From assembly GCA_003565295.1 (NCBI GenBank), contig PXCO01000302.1, positions 1-45,609 of the forward strand: a stretch of DNA of 45,609 nucleotides, given 5' to 3'. The notes beneath the pieces are model-generated. The model made no database searches. It was given only the letters and a program-made list of their open reading frames with translations, and was not told the origin of the DNA. The DNA is from Cyclobacteriaceae bacterium. Its GTDB lineage: Bacteria > Bacteroidota > Bacteroidia > Cytophagales > Cyclobacteriaceae. Below are positions 18,603 through 26,099 of this stretch, in pieces (the first letter of the stretch is position 1; each line of letters begins with the position of its first letter). The position numbers and the translations under genes were made by a program.

Positions 18603-18717
18603 TTCGGTAAAAATCGGTAGTTGTACGTTTTTTTCAGGCATTTGATGAGAAATCAACCATATTTTTTTGCTTAAACAATTATTTTTACAAAAATTGGCTT
18701 AATAATCGACCAAATTT

Positions 18718-18747
18718 CTTGTAATGTGAGATATTTTTCTACTTTTG
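18718..18747 (+). promoter_or_regulatory. Bacteroidota-type promoter of glutamine synthetase III
   Basis: TACTTTTG at 18740-18747 is a perfect TAnnTTTG -7 box. CTTG lies 18 bp upstream, slightly short of the usual 19-21. The gene starts 31 bp downstream. The same TACTTTTG box precedes glnK at 40945. Confidence 0.55.
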
Positions 18748-18777
18748 TGTATCGTTTTTAAACCACAAATTTAAACA

Positions 18778-20940
18778 ATGGCAACACTAAGACAACATGC
18801 ATTGATGAAGTTGCAGTCCAGGGAAAGGATAGAACCTGTAGCTCCTTCGTTAAAAGTTTCTGATTATTTCGGTTCGTTGGTTTTTGGGCTCAAGGAAATG
18901 CAAGAGGCCTTGGCTCCCACCGTATTCAAAACGGTGAGTACCGCAATCGAAAAGGGGACAAAAATTGATATGTCCACCGCAGAAGAAGTGGCCACGGCTG
19001 TGAAAAGTTGGGCACTTTCAAAAGGTGCAACCCATTACACACACTGGTTCCAACCCCTCACTGGTTCCACTGCTGAAAAACACGATACTTTCTTTGACGC
19101 CCTTTCCAACATGGAAAAATTTAAGGGCAGTGCTTTGGTACAGCAAGAGCCGGATGCCTCTTCTTTTCCCAGTGGAGGAATTCGTACCACCTTCGAAGCA
19201 AGGGGCTACACTGCTTGGGATCCTAGTTCGCCGATCTTCATTTACGATCAGACCCTTTGTATCCCTACCATTTTTGTTTCTTACACAGGAGAGGCACTTG
19301 ACTTTAAGACGCCCCTGATTCGTTCCTCGGAAGCCATCAATAATGCGGCTGTGGACATTTGTCAATTTTTTGACAGAAACGTGAAAAAGGTAACCCCTTC
19401 ATTGGGAGTAGAGCAGGAGTACTTTGTGATTGACCGGGCATTGTATGCCACCAGACCGGATTTGGTAATGGCAGGCAGAACTGTTTATGGACATAATCCT
19501 GCAAGAGGGCAGCAATTGGATGATCATTATTTTGGCTCCATTGCCCAGCGGGTAAAACAATTCATGAAAGATTTCGAGATTGAATCTTGGAAGCTCGGTA
19601 TTCCCGTTTCTACCCGGCATAATGAGGTTGCTCCAGGACAGTATGAGGTGGCACCATTGTTCGAAGAAATAAATAAGGCTACTGATCATAACCTGCTATT
19701 GATGGATTTGATGGATAAAGTAGCGGAAAAGCACGGCCTTAAAGTGTTGTTCCATGAAAAGCCATTCGCAGGATTGAACGGAAGTGGAAAACACAATAAC
19801 TGGTCTTTGATCACCGATACTGGGGTTAACCTATTCCAGCCCAGCAACTCCGCCAGGGAGAACCTTCAATTCCTCTGTTTCCTTGTGGCCACTATTAAAG
19901 CTGTTCACGAATATGCGGACTTGTTGAGAGCTTCTATTGCTTCGGCTGGAAACGATTTCAGGCTTGGAGCAAATGAAGCGCCTCCGGCCATTATATCCGT
20001 GTTCTTGGGATCCACCCTTACGGGAATTCTGGATGAGTTGGAGAAAAACGGTAATGTAAAGATTGAAAAAGGCGACAATATGTATATGAAGTTGGGAATC
20101 ACCAAGATCCCGGAAATCATATTGGACAATACCGATAGGAATAGGACCTCCCCCTTTGCTTTCACTGGTAACAAGTTCGAATTCAGAGCTGTTGGATCCA
20201 GTGCCAATGTGGCCGGCCCTATGACTGCACTCAACGTGATCGTGGCGGATATATTGAAAAACCTCAAGAAGGAAATCGACAAGGAGATTGATGCCGGCAA
20301 GGAGAAAAAGATTGCGATAGTAGATGTGCTTAGAAAATACATCAAAGAAAGCAGGGATATCAGGTTTGAAGGAGACGGATATAGCGAAGAGTGGGAGAAG
20401 GAAGCTCATAAGCGAGGCCTTTCCAACCTTAAAAGTACACCTTTTGCGTTAGATACCTTGGTGGCCAAGAAAACCGCTGAATTGTACAAGCGTCACAATG
20501 TGTTGAACGAAACCGAACTTCATGCAAGACATGAAATCCGACTGGAAAATTACATCATGAGGGTTCAAATTGAATCCAGGGTGATGGGAGATTTAGCACT
20601 CAACCATATCATACCTACAGCCATTCAGTATCAAAATAAACTGATTAAGAATGCGAATGGGCTGAAAGGCTTAGGGTTGGATCACAGGGCCGCTATCGAG
20701 ACCATAGAAGAGGTGAGCAAGCACATAGAATCTCTGAAAGCCAATGTGAGTGAAATGATAGAGGCAAGGAAAAGGATCAACAAGGTTGAGGATATCAGTG
20801 AAAAGGCCAAACTTTACAGTACTGATGTGAAGGACGCTTTCTTCGAAAAAATCAGATACGCTGTTGATAAACTTGAATTGCTGGTAGATGATGAATTCTG
20901 GCCACTTACGAAATATAGAGAAATGTTGTTTTTGAAATAG
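18778..20940 (+). CDS. glnN: Glutamine synthetase type III
   Basis: A 720-residue GSIII enzyme that joins ammonium to glutamate with ATP in the cytoplasm. The length (types I and II are about 350-470) and signatures such as LGVEQEYFVID, ETARHNEVAPGQYEVAP-like STRHNEVAPGQ, HEKPFAGLNGSGKHNNWS and NRTSPFAFTGNKFEFRAVGSS place it in type III, the usual form in Bacteroidota. It has its own promoter and terminator, so it is a single-gene unit. Ammonium transporter, PII and a dehydrogenase lie elsewhere in the window, so nitrogen assimilation is dispersed. Confidence 0.95.
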   Translation: MATLRQHALMKLQSRERIEPVAPSLKVSDYFGSLVFGLKEMQEALAPTVFKTVSTAIEKGTKIDMSTAEEVATAVKSWALSKGATHYTHWFQPLTGSTAEKHDTFFDALSNMEKFKGSALVQQEPDASSFPSGGIRTTFEARGYTAWDPSSPIFIYDQTLCIPTIFVSYTGEALDFKTPLIRSSEAINNAAVDICQFFDRNVKKVTPSLGVEQEYFVIDRALYATRPDLVMAGRTVYGHNPARGQQLDDHYFGSIAQRVKQFMKDFEIESWKLGIPVSTRHNEVAPGQYEVAPLFEEINKATDHNLLLMDLMDKVAEKHGLKVLFHEKPFAGLNGSGKHNNWSLITDTGVNLFQPSNSARENLQFLCFLVATIKAVHEYADLLRASIASAGNDFRLGANEAPPAIISVFLGSTLTGILDELEKNGNVKIEKGDNMYMKLGITKIPEIILDNTDRNRTSPFAFTGNKFEFRAVGSSANVAGPMTALNVIVADILKNLKKEIDKEIDAGKEKKIAIVDVLRKYIKESRDIRFEGDGYSEEWEKEAHKRGLSNLKSTPFALDTLVAKKTAELYKRHNVLNETELHARHEIRLENYIMRVQIESRVMGDLALNHIIPTAIQYQNKLIKNANGLKGLGLDHRAAIETIEEVSKHIESLKANVSEMIEARKRINKVEDISEKAKLYSTDVKDAFFEKIRYAVDKLELLVDDEFWPLTKYREMLFLK

Positions 20941-20970
20941 ATTACAACTTAATTACAATTTGATTTCAAA

Positions 20971-20996
20971 AGCCCGGTAAGCACCGGGCTTTTTTG
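20971..20996 (+). terminator. Rho-independent terminator of glutamine synthetase
   Basis: AGCCCGG-TAAGCA-CCGGGCT followed by TTTTT, 30 bp after the stop codon. Confidence 0.92.
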
Positions 20997-21041
20997 TTAT
21001 AACACCGTAGGCTTTCTTCAATTGATATTGAGGGAAGTGGT

Positions 21042-22076
21042 ATGAATATTGTTGATAAGCGATTAATAGAGAGTCCATTTTATTTACATAAGCTAGTTTT
21101 CATGTCATTGAATTTACTTGCAATAATCGTTTTAAGCATAATAGGGCTGATTATCGGGTTTTATGCCCTTAACAACAGGACAAGAGTAAAAGTAAAAGAA
21201 GACTCTCCCATTGACCATATCAAAGGGATGTATTTATTGAAAATTCCCTATGAAAAAATTGTGGTGGGTTATTTTGCGCTCATGTTCCTTGCGTACAGTG
21301 TAGGGTTGATTATAGGTGGCAATCCCGAAAAGTTGGATTTGGCCTGGCTGCTGATCAGTACATGTGCTTTCTTACTCTTCATATACAAACTCGGCATTAG
21401 TTTTTCCGAAAAAGTGGAATTTAAATGGCCTGCCCTGGTCTATGCTTTGCTTAACCTGGGTGTAGCTTGGTTTATTTTTCAGAAGCTTGATCAGCCCATT
21501 GAAACCCTTACCAATGCCATAGAATATACATTGACATTTCATCTATTGGGCATGGTATTAGGCCTAGGAGGGACATTTATCCTTGACATCTTAATTTTTC
21601 ATTTTCTGAGAAATTTCAAAATCAGCAAGGAGGAGGCTGTTATTATGCATCTGATTTCCCAACTCATCATCATAGGGTTGATCCTGCTTATAGTCACAGG
21701 AGTGGCTATTTGGCTAACCGATATATCTTCCTATTTAAATTCAGCTAGATTCATGATGAAAATGACGGCTGTCCTGGTCCTTACGATCAATGGGCTGATA
21801 TTGAATTTCTATATGATGCCGGGAATTGAGAAGCTGTCATTGACCAAAGAAGACATTGAAAAGTACCAGCCATTGAAAAGGGTGGCATTTGCCATTGGAG
21901 CAGTATCCATGATATCTTGGTTTTCCGCTTTTTTCTTTGCCATGATCAAAGACCTGGAATCCTTTAGCTACACCCCTATGCTAATCGTGTATATGCTCCT
22001 ATTAATCATTGGTGTTGGAGGCAGCCAAATGGCTAAGTTCAAACTGGAAAAAGAGGTGAAATCAAATGAAGATTAA
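21042..22076 (+). CDS. Polytopic membrane protein of unknown function
   Basis: Up to 344 residues with about eight to nine hydrophobic helices. No family is recognised with confidence. Helices 5 and 6 carry histidines on one face (TFHLLGMVLGLGG, LIFHFL, MHLISQLI), and RFMMKMTAVLVLTING follows, reminiscent of small cytochrome-b-like or DUF2269-type membrane proteins; haem binding is speculation. ATG at 21102 (MSLNLLAII...) is an equally good start, since the first helix begins there, and would give 324 residues. The gene ends 8 bp before the convergent PQQ dehydrogenase, with no terminator between them. Confidence 0.7.
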   Translation: MNIVDKRLIESPFYLHKLVFMSLNLLAIIVLSIIGLIIGFYALNNRTRVKVKEDSPIDHIKGMYLLKIPYEKIVVGYFALMFLAYSVGLIIGGNPEKLDLAWLLISTCAFLLFIYKLGISFSEKVEFKWPALVYALLNLGVAWFIFQKLDQPIETLTNAIEYTLTFHLLGMVLGLGGTFILDILIFHFLRNFKISKEEAVIMHLISQLIIIGLILLIVTGVAIWLTDISSYLNSARFMMKMTAVLVLTINGLILNFYMMPGIEKLSLTKEDIEKYQPLKRVAFAIGAVSMISWFSAFFFAMIKDLESFSYTPMLIVYMLLLIIGVGGSQMAKFKLEKEVKSNED

Positions 22077-22084
22077 TTGGTAGG

Positions 22085-24253
22085 TCATTGTTGTTCCTTT
22101 AACTTAAATGCGATGTAATAATCGCCCGATTTAGTACCCATTTTACCCCCACCTGCTGCGATCACAACATATTGAATACCATTTACGGCATAGGTAGAGG
22201 GAGTGGCATAGCCACCTGCCGGAAGTTTGTGTTTCCAAATTTCCTCTCCCGTATTTTTATCAAATGCCCTAAAATACTCGTCTTGGGAAGCAGCGATAAA
22301 GACAAGTCCTCCATCTGTCACCACAGGTCCACCATAATTCTCAGTTCCAGTTTTGGGTATTCCCTTCTTAGTCAATGCTTCAAATTCTCCTAACGGTACT
22401 TGCCAGGTTATCTCTCCTTTATTGAGGTCAATGGAGGTTAGCGTCCCCCAGGGAGGTTTGACTGCAGGGTAACCATCCTCATCAAAAAACCGGTTATAGC
22501 CCGTATGGGTATAGGGTACACTTGCGATATTGGACTCCATTCCCTTATCATGTAGGTCTTCGGAGGCTTCGGTAGGACTTTCTTCTAATAGGAAAGATAT
22601 AATCGCATCTCGCTGTTCTTTTTTCACATGTTGAAATCCAGGCATCCTACCCTTGCCATTAGCAAGTATATCTTGAATTTCGGCTTTGCTGTACCTCTCT
22701 TCCACTCCCACAAGGGAGGGATAATCTCCCGCGGTATCCCCTTTTAAGTCTTGTCCATGACACATCACACAATGAGCGATGTAAGCCGATTTCCCCAATG
22801 AGGCTCCTTCCAGGTCCGCAGTAGGGACCATGGTGAGGATCCAGGGCATTTCATTTGCGTTCACGAATAAATGACCCGTGTTAGGGTCGAAGGCTGCACC
22901 TCCCCATTCTGCACCGCCATCAAAACCAGGGTAAATTATAGTACCTTCGGTACTTGGCGGCATAAACATATGGCCATATCGCAACCCTTTTATCTTATCT
23001 TTCACATAAGCCGTGGCCTCTGGTGAAATGTCGGTAATTACTTCCTCGGTAAATACCTGCCTGGAGAATGGTGGGGGCAGGGTGGGCAAGGGCTGTGATT
23101 GGGCGGCCTCTTCACCTACCAGGTCAGAAGGGGGCACCTCGATCTCCTCTATGGGAAATAATGGTTCACCCCTGTCTCGATCTAATAAAAATACTCTTCC
23201 CGTCTTAGTGACTTGCGCCACTGCATCAATCCTTTTTCCATCATGGACCACACTCACTAGATTTGGCGGTGCAGGCAAATCCCTATCCCACATGTCATGT
23301 CTTATGGTTTGATAATGCCAAACTCTTTCCCCTGTCTCGGCATTCAAGGCTATTATAGAATTGGCAAAAAGGTTGTCTCCAAGCCGATTTCCCCCCCAAA
23401 AGTCGAAAGATGCAGATCCAGTAGGCACGTATACTATACCACGGGAATCATCAAGGCTCATTCCAGACCAATTGTTTGCTCCCCCGGACCGTTGATAAGC
23501 ATCTTCTGGCCAGGTATCGTAACCAAACTCCCCGGGTCTAGGAATGGTGTGAAATATCCAGTCAATTTCTCCGGTTTTAGCGTTAAAAGCTCTGATGTAC
23601 CCTGGTGCCGCATCATTGTTTTCTGAAACCCTGGTTCCTATTATGATCTTATCCTTATAAATAATGCCGGGAGAGGTTGAAATCACAAAAAGGTTTTGTG
23701 CCCAATCCCCAAGTCCGGCTTTCAGCGATACACTGCCATTATTGCCAAATTCCCTGACCAGCTCCCCGGTGTCTGCATTTAGGGAAAATAAAAATGAGCC
23801 TACCGTGTAAAAAATCCTTCTATCTTCTCCATTTTGCCAGAAAGTCACCCCTCTATTTACAGCCACTCCAAGGTTGAACTGCTTATGGGGGTCAAATTCC
23901 CAAATGCTTTTCCCTGTGGACGCATTTAGCGCAATTGCTTTTTGAGTAGGCGTAGTGGCAAAAAGCACACCGTTGATAATGATGGGGTTACACTGTATTT
24001 GGGTATTTTTACCCTCACTAATATCTCCGGTGCGAAAAGTCCAGGCCACCTCTAGCTCATGCACATTCCTTGTGTTAATTTGGTCAAGGGTAGAATATTG
24101 GGAACTGGCCTTGTTTCCCAAGCTCACTGGCCAATCTTTTGAGCTTGTATAATTTATTTCCGGCAATCTTTCTTCTCTGCATCCTATTAGGAAGATGAAG
24201 AATAGTATGACTGTCCAATAGGGGAAGCCAAATTTTGAAGTTTTAAAATCCAT
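22085..24253 (-). CDS. PQQ-dependent dehydrogenase with inserted cytochrome c, lipoprotein
   Basis: About 722 residues. A lipoprotein signal (YWTVILFFIFLIGC) begins at ATG 24253; ATG 24271 adds six residues. An eight-blade quinoprotein propeller of the membrane glucose dehydrogenase type follows (WPVSLGNKASSQYSTLDQIN, NNWSGMSLDDSRGIVYVPTGSA, IRHDMWDRDLPAPPNLV). A cytochrome c module is inserted late, with CVMCH near residue 495 and GRMPGF as the likely Met ligand, and then the propeller resumes and ends GGGKMGTKSGDYYIAF. It probably oxidises a sugar or alcohol at the cell envelope and passes electrons to its haem. PQQ supply genes are not in the window. Confidence 0.87.
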   Translation of the reverse strand: MDFKTSKFGFPYWTVILFFIFLIGCREERLPEINYTSSKDWPVSLGNKASSQYSTLDQINTRNVHELEVAWTFRTGDISEGKNTQIQCNPIIINGVLFATTPTQKAIALNASTGKSIWEFDPHKQFNLGVAVNRGVTFWQNGEDRRIFYTVGSFLFSLNADTGELVREFGNNGSVSLKAGLGDWAQNLFVISTSPGIIYKDKIIIGTRVSENNDAAPGYIRAFNAKTGEIDWIFHTIPRPGEFGYDTWPEDAYQRSGGANNWSGMSLDDSRGIVYVPTGSASFDFWGGNRLGDNLFANSIIALNAETGERVWHYQTIRHDMWDRDLPAPPNLVSVVHDGKRIDAVAQVTKTGRVFLLDRDRGEPLFPIEEIEVPPSDLVGEEAAQSQPLPTLPPPFSRQVFTEEVITDISPEATAYVKDKIKGLRYGHMFMPPSTEGTIIYPGFDGGAEWGGAAFDPNTGHLFVNANEMPWILTMVPTADLEGASLGKSAYIAHCVMCHGQDLKGDTAGDYPSLVGVEERYSKAEIQDILANGKGRMPGFQHVKKEQRDAIISFLLEESPTEASEDLHDKGMESNIASVPYTHTGYNRFFDEDGYPAVKPPWGTLTSIDLNKGEITWQVPLGEFEALTKKGIPKTGTENYGGPVVTDGGLVFIAASQDEYFRAFDKNTGEEIWKHKLPAGGYATPSTYAVNGIQYVVIAAGGGKMGTKSGDYYIAFKLKEQQ

Positions 24254-24360
24254 AGGTTTAATTTGGAACATTTTAATTCAAGTTTCATAAATAGCTAAAT
24301 TCAGCCTTTTTTCCTAAATTAAACAAGTATTAAAGTCAGCCCAATAAAAACCGGAATTGG

Positions 24361-24556
24361 ATGAAATCGCACATGAAGAGAACGTCACACGGAGGGATAG
24401 CTATCGGGGAGATGCGAGATTCTCCCGTGAATTCGGGACAGGCTCCCGAAGCAAATTCCCCGAAACGAGTTCCCCGAAACGAGTTCGGGGCAGGCAGGGG
24501 CAGGCTATCCCGAAGATCGGGACAAGTTGTGGCAAATAAAAATCAATTATAAACAC
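24361..24556 (+). repeat. Start-abutting repeat, locus B, full unit B1 (196 bp)
   Basis: The unit starts ATGAAATCGCAC and continues with the TGAAG-AGAA-CGTCA hairpin (one mismatch), GGGATAGCTATCGGGG, GATGCGAGATTCTCCC, several CCCCGAAACGAGTTCGGGG stems, CTATCCCGAAGATCGGGACAAG and a tail ending CAATTATAAACAC. It has the same length as unit A1 (75-270) although the internal modules differ. Unit B2 follows with no gap. The 89 bp upstream (24272-24360) hold nothing obvious apart from the probable promoter of the minus-strand dehydrogenase. Confidence 0.85.
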
Positions 24557-24692
24557 ATGAAATCGAGCCTGTCCTGACGGCAGTCAGGGCATGAGGAGAA
24601 CCTCACATAGAGGGATGATTATCAAAGCGAGATTCCACCCCGACCTGCGGTACGGGGCAGGTTATGACCGCTGAAAAACAAATTATAAACAG
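24557..24692 (+). repeat. Start-abutting repeat, locus B, unit B2 ending at a start codon
   Basis: This 136-bp unit starts ATGAAATCGAGC and has the hairpins CCTGAC-GGCA-GTCAGG and TGAGG-AGAA-CCTCA, the GGGATGATTATCAAAG block and the stem CCCCG-ACC-TGC-GGT-A-CGGGG. It ends GACCGCTGAAAAAC + AAATTATAAACAG against the ATG of the dehydrogenase. The tail plus ATGAAAG is identical to that before the epimerase at 360. Confidence 0.85.
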
Positions 24693-25919
24693 ATGAAAGA
24701 ACTACTGAAAAAATTTGAAAACAAACAAGCCGAAATTGTTTTTGAATGGAGCGATAGTGAATCCGAAGCCGAAGGTTGGCTGGTCATCAATTCCATGCGG
24801 GGCGGAGCCGCAGGGGGTGGCATACGCATGAAAAAAGGTCTTGACAAAAGAGATGTGATTGAGCTCGCCAAAACCCAGGAGGTGAAGTTTACCGTTTCAG
24901 GTCCCCCAGTTGGAGGCGCAAAAGCAGGCATCAACTTTGATCCCGAAGATCCAAGAAAAGAGGAGGTGTTAAAGCGTTGGTTTGCCGTAACTATGCCATT
25001 AATGAAAGGCTATTTTGGGGTAATGGGTGACCTTAATATAAATGAAGTTTCGGAAATCATCCCAATGACCGAAGGATTTGGACTTTGGCACCCCCAAGAG
25101 GGAATAGTAAATGCCCATTACAAAGCATCAGAACCGGAAAAAATCCGAAAGATTGGCCAGTTAAGGCAAGGGGTTTCCAAAATTCTGGAGAACCCTGAAT
25201 ATGTACCTGAAGGCTCCAATAAATATAGGGTTTCGGATATGATCACCGGATATGGCATCGCATCATCTGTACAACATTATTACAAACTTTGGGGCGGAAA
25301 CCTAAAAGGTAAAAAAGCCATCATCCAAGGATGGGGGAACGTGGGCGCATCTGCGGCTTGCTTCCTGGCTTTGCATGGGGTGGAAATTGTGGGCATCATT
25401 TCATTGGAAGGGGGGTTAATCAACGATAAAGGGTTTGATCTGGATGAAATCAAAAAACTTTTCGTCAATAAAGACAATAATAAACTGGTAGCTAAAAACC
25501 TGCTCAGCTTTGAAGATGCCAACGAGCGGATTTGGGACGTGGGAGCAGAAATTTTCGTTCCGGCGGCCCGGTCCAGGTTGGTGACCAAGGAGCAAATCAG
25601 CAGAATGAAAAAAAAGGGATTGGAACTGATCACCTGTGGTGCCAATATCCCTTTTGCAGAAGATGACATATTCCTGGGCCCCATAGGCATTTTTGCGGAC
25701 AACTCGGTTTCAGTTATCCCTGACTTCATTTCAAATACAGGACTTTCCAGGGTATTTGCCTATTTAATGACCGATAAAGCACTACTCACAGATGAGGCTA
25801 TTTTTGAAGATGTAAGTAAGGCCATTCAAACCGCCTTGAAAAAGACCCATCAGATAAATCCGGAAAAAACAAAAATTGCTCAGGTTTCATTGGAAATCGC
25901 ACTTAAGCAACTTCTTTGA
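24693..25919 (+). CDS. Glu/Leu/Phe/Val dehydrogenase family protein, divergent
   Basis: A 408-residue amino-acid dehydrogenase-type enzyme: N-terminal dimerisation domain (GGAAGGGIRMKKG, GPPVGGAKAGI with the conserved Lys), then a Rossmann domain (KKAIIQGWGNVGASAA). It would interconvert an amino acid and its 2-oxo acid plus ammonium with NAD(P). It is divergent: the usual PDVGTNE near the catalytic Asp appears as GDLNINE, so Asp seems kept but its surroundings differ, and substrate identity (glutamate or another amino acid) is unsure. The start codon abuts repeat unit B2. A large hairpin follows the stop. Confidence 0.82.
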   Translation: MKELLKKFENKQAEIVFEWSDSESEAEGWLVINSMRGGAAGGGIRMKKGLDKRDVIELAKTQEVKFTVSGPPVGGAKAGINFDPEDPRKEEVLKRWFAVTMPLMKGYFGVMGDLNINEVSEIIPMTEGFGLWHPQEGIVNAHYKASEPEKIRKIGQLRQGVSKILENPEYVPEGSNKYRVSDMITGYGIASSVQHYYKLWGGNLKGKKAIIQGWGNVGASAACFLALHGVEIVGIISLEGGLINDKGFDLDEIKKLFVNKDNNKLVAKNLLSFEDANERIWDVGAEIFVPAARSRLVTKEQISRMKKKGLELITCGANIPFAEDDIFLGPIGIFADNSVSVIPDFISNTGLSRVFAYLMTDKALLTDEAIFEDVSKAIQTALKKTHQINPEKTKIAQVSLEIALKQLL

Positions 25920-25928
25920 TACATTTGA

Positions 25929-25975
25929 GGTAGGTGGGAAGCAAGGCTTTAAAACCATTCCGATTCCCACCTACC
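25929..25975. repeat. 12-bp perfect inverted repeat after the dehydrogenase gene
   Basis: GGTAGGTGGGAA at 25929-25940 pairs perfectly with TTCCCACCTACC at 25964-25975 across a 23-base loop, 10 bp past the stop. No T-run follows, so it is not a standard intrinsic terminator; it may protect the 3' end of the mRNA or act as a weak terminator. Confidence 0.7.
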
Positions 25976-25991
25976 CTGAAAAATTGTTAGA

Positions 25992-26023
25992 ATTGAATCA
26001 AATTAAGTAGTTTAGTACTTTCG
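25992..26023 (+). promoter_or_regulatory. Bacteroidota-type promoter of the NhaD antiporter gene
   Basis: ATTG (25992-25995), a 20-bp spacer and TACTTTCG (26016-26023) match TTTG-N19-21-TAnnTTTG with one mismatch in each box. The start codon lies 76 bp downstream. Confidence 0.55.
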
Positions 26024-26099
26024 TTTAAAAAAATCTCATTTTCAGTATTCGGGTATACTGCAATTGCAGGTTCAAAATATGCCTAAACCTATCAACTAA

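Noticed and set aside
19831-20409. 192-residue minus-strand frame inside glutamine synthetase
   Set aside because: It is antisense to a strongly conserved gene; a shadow of its codon use.
24272-24692. Insertion sequence
   Set aside because: No transposase frame, no terminal inverted repeats flanking a coding core and no clear target duplication were found; only short non-coding modules.
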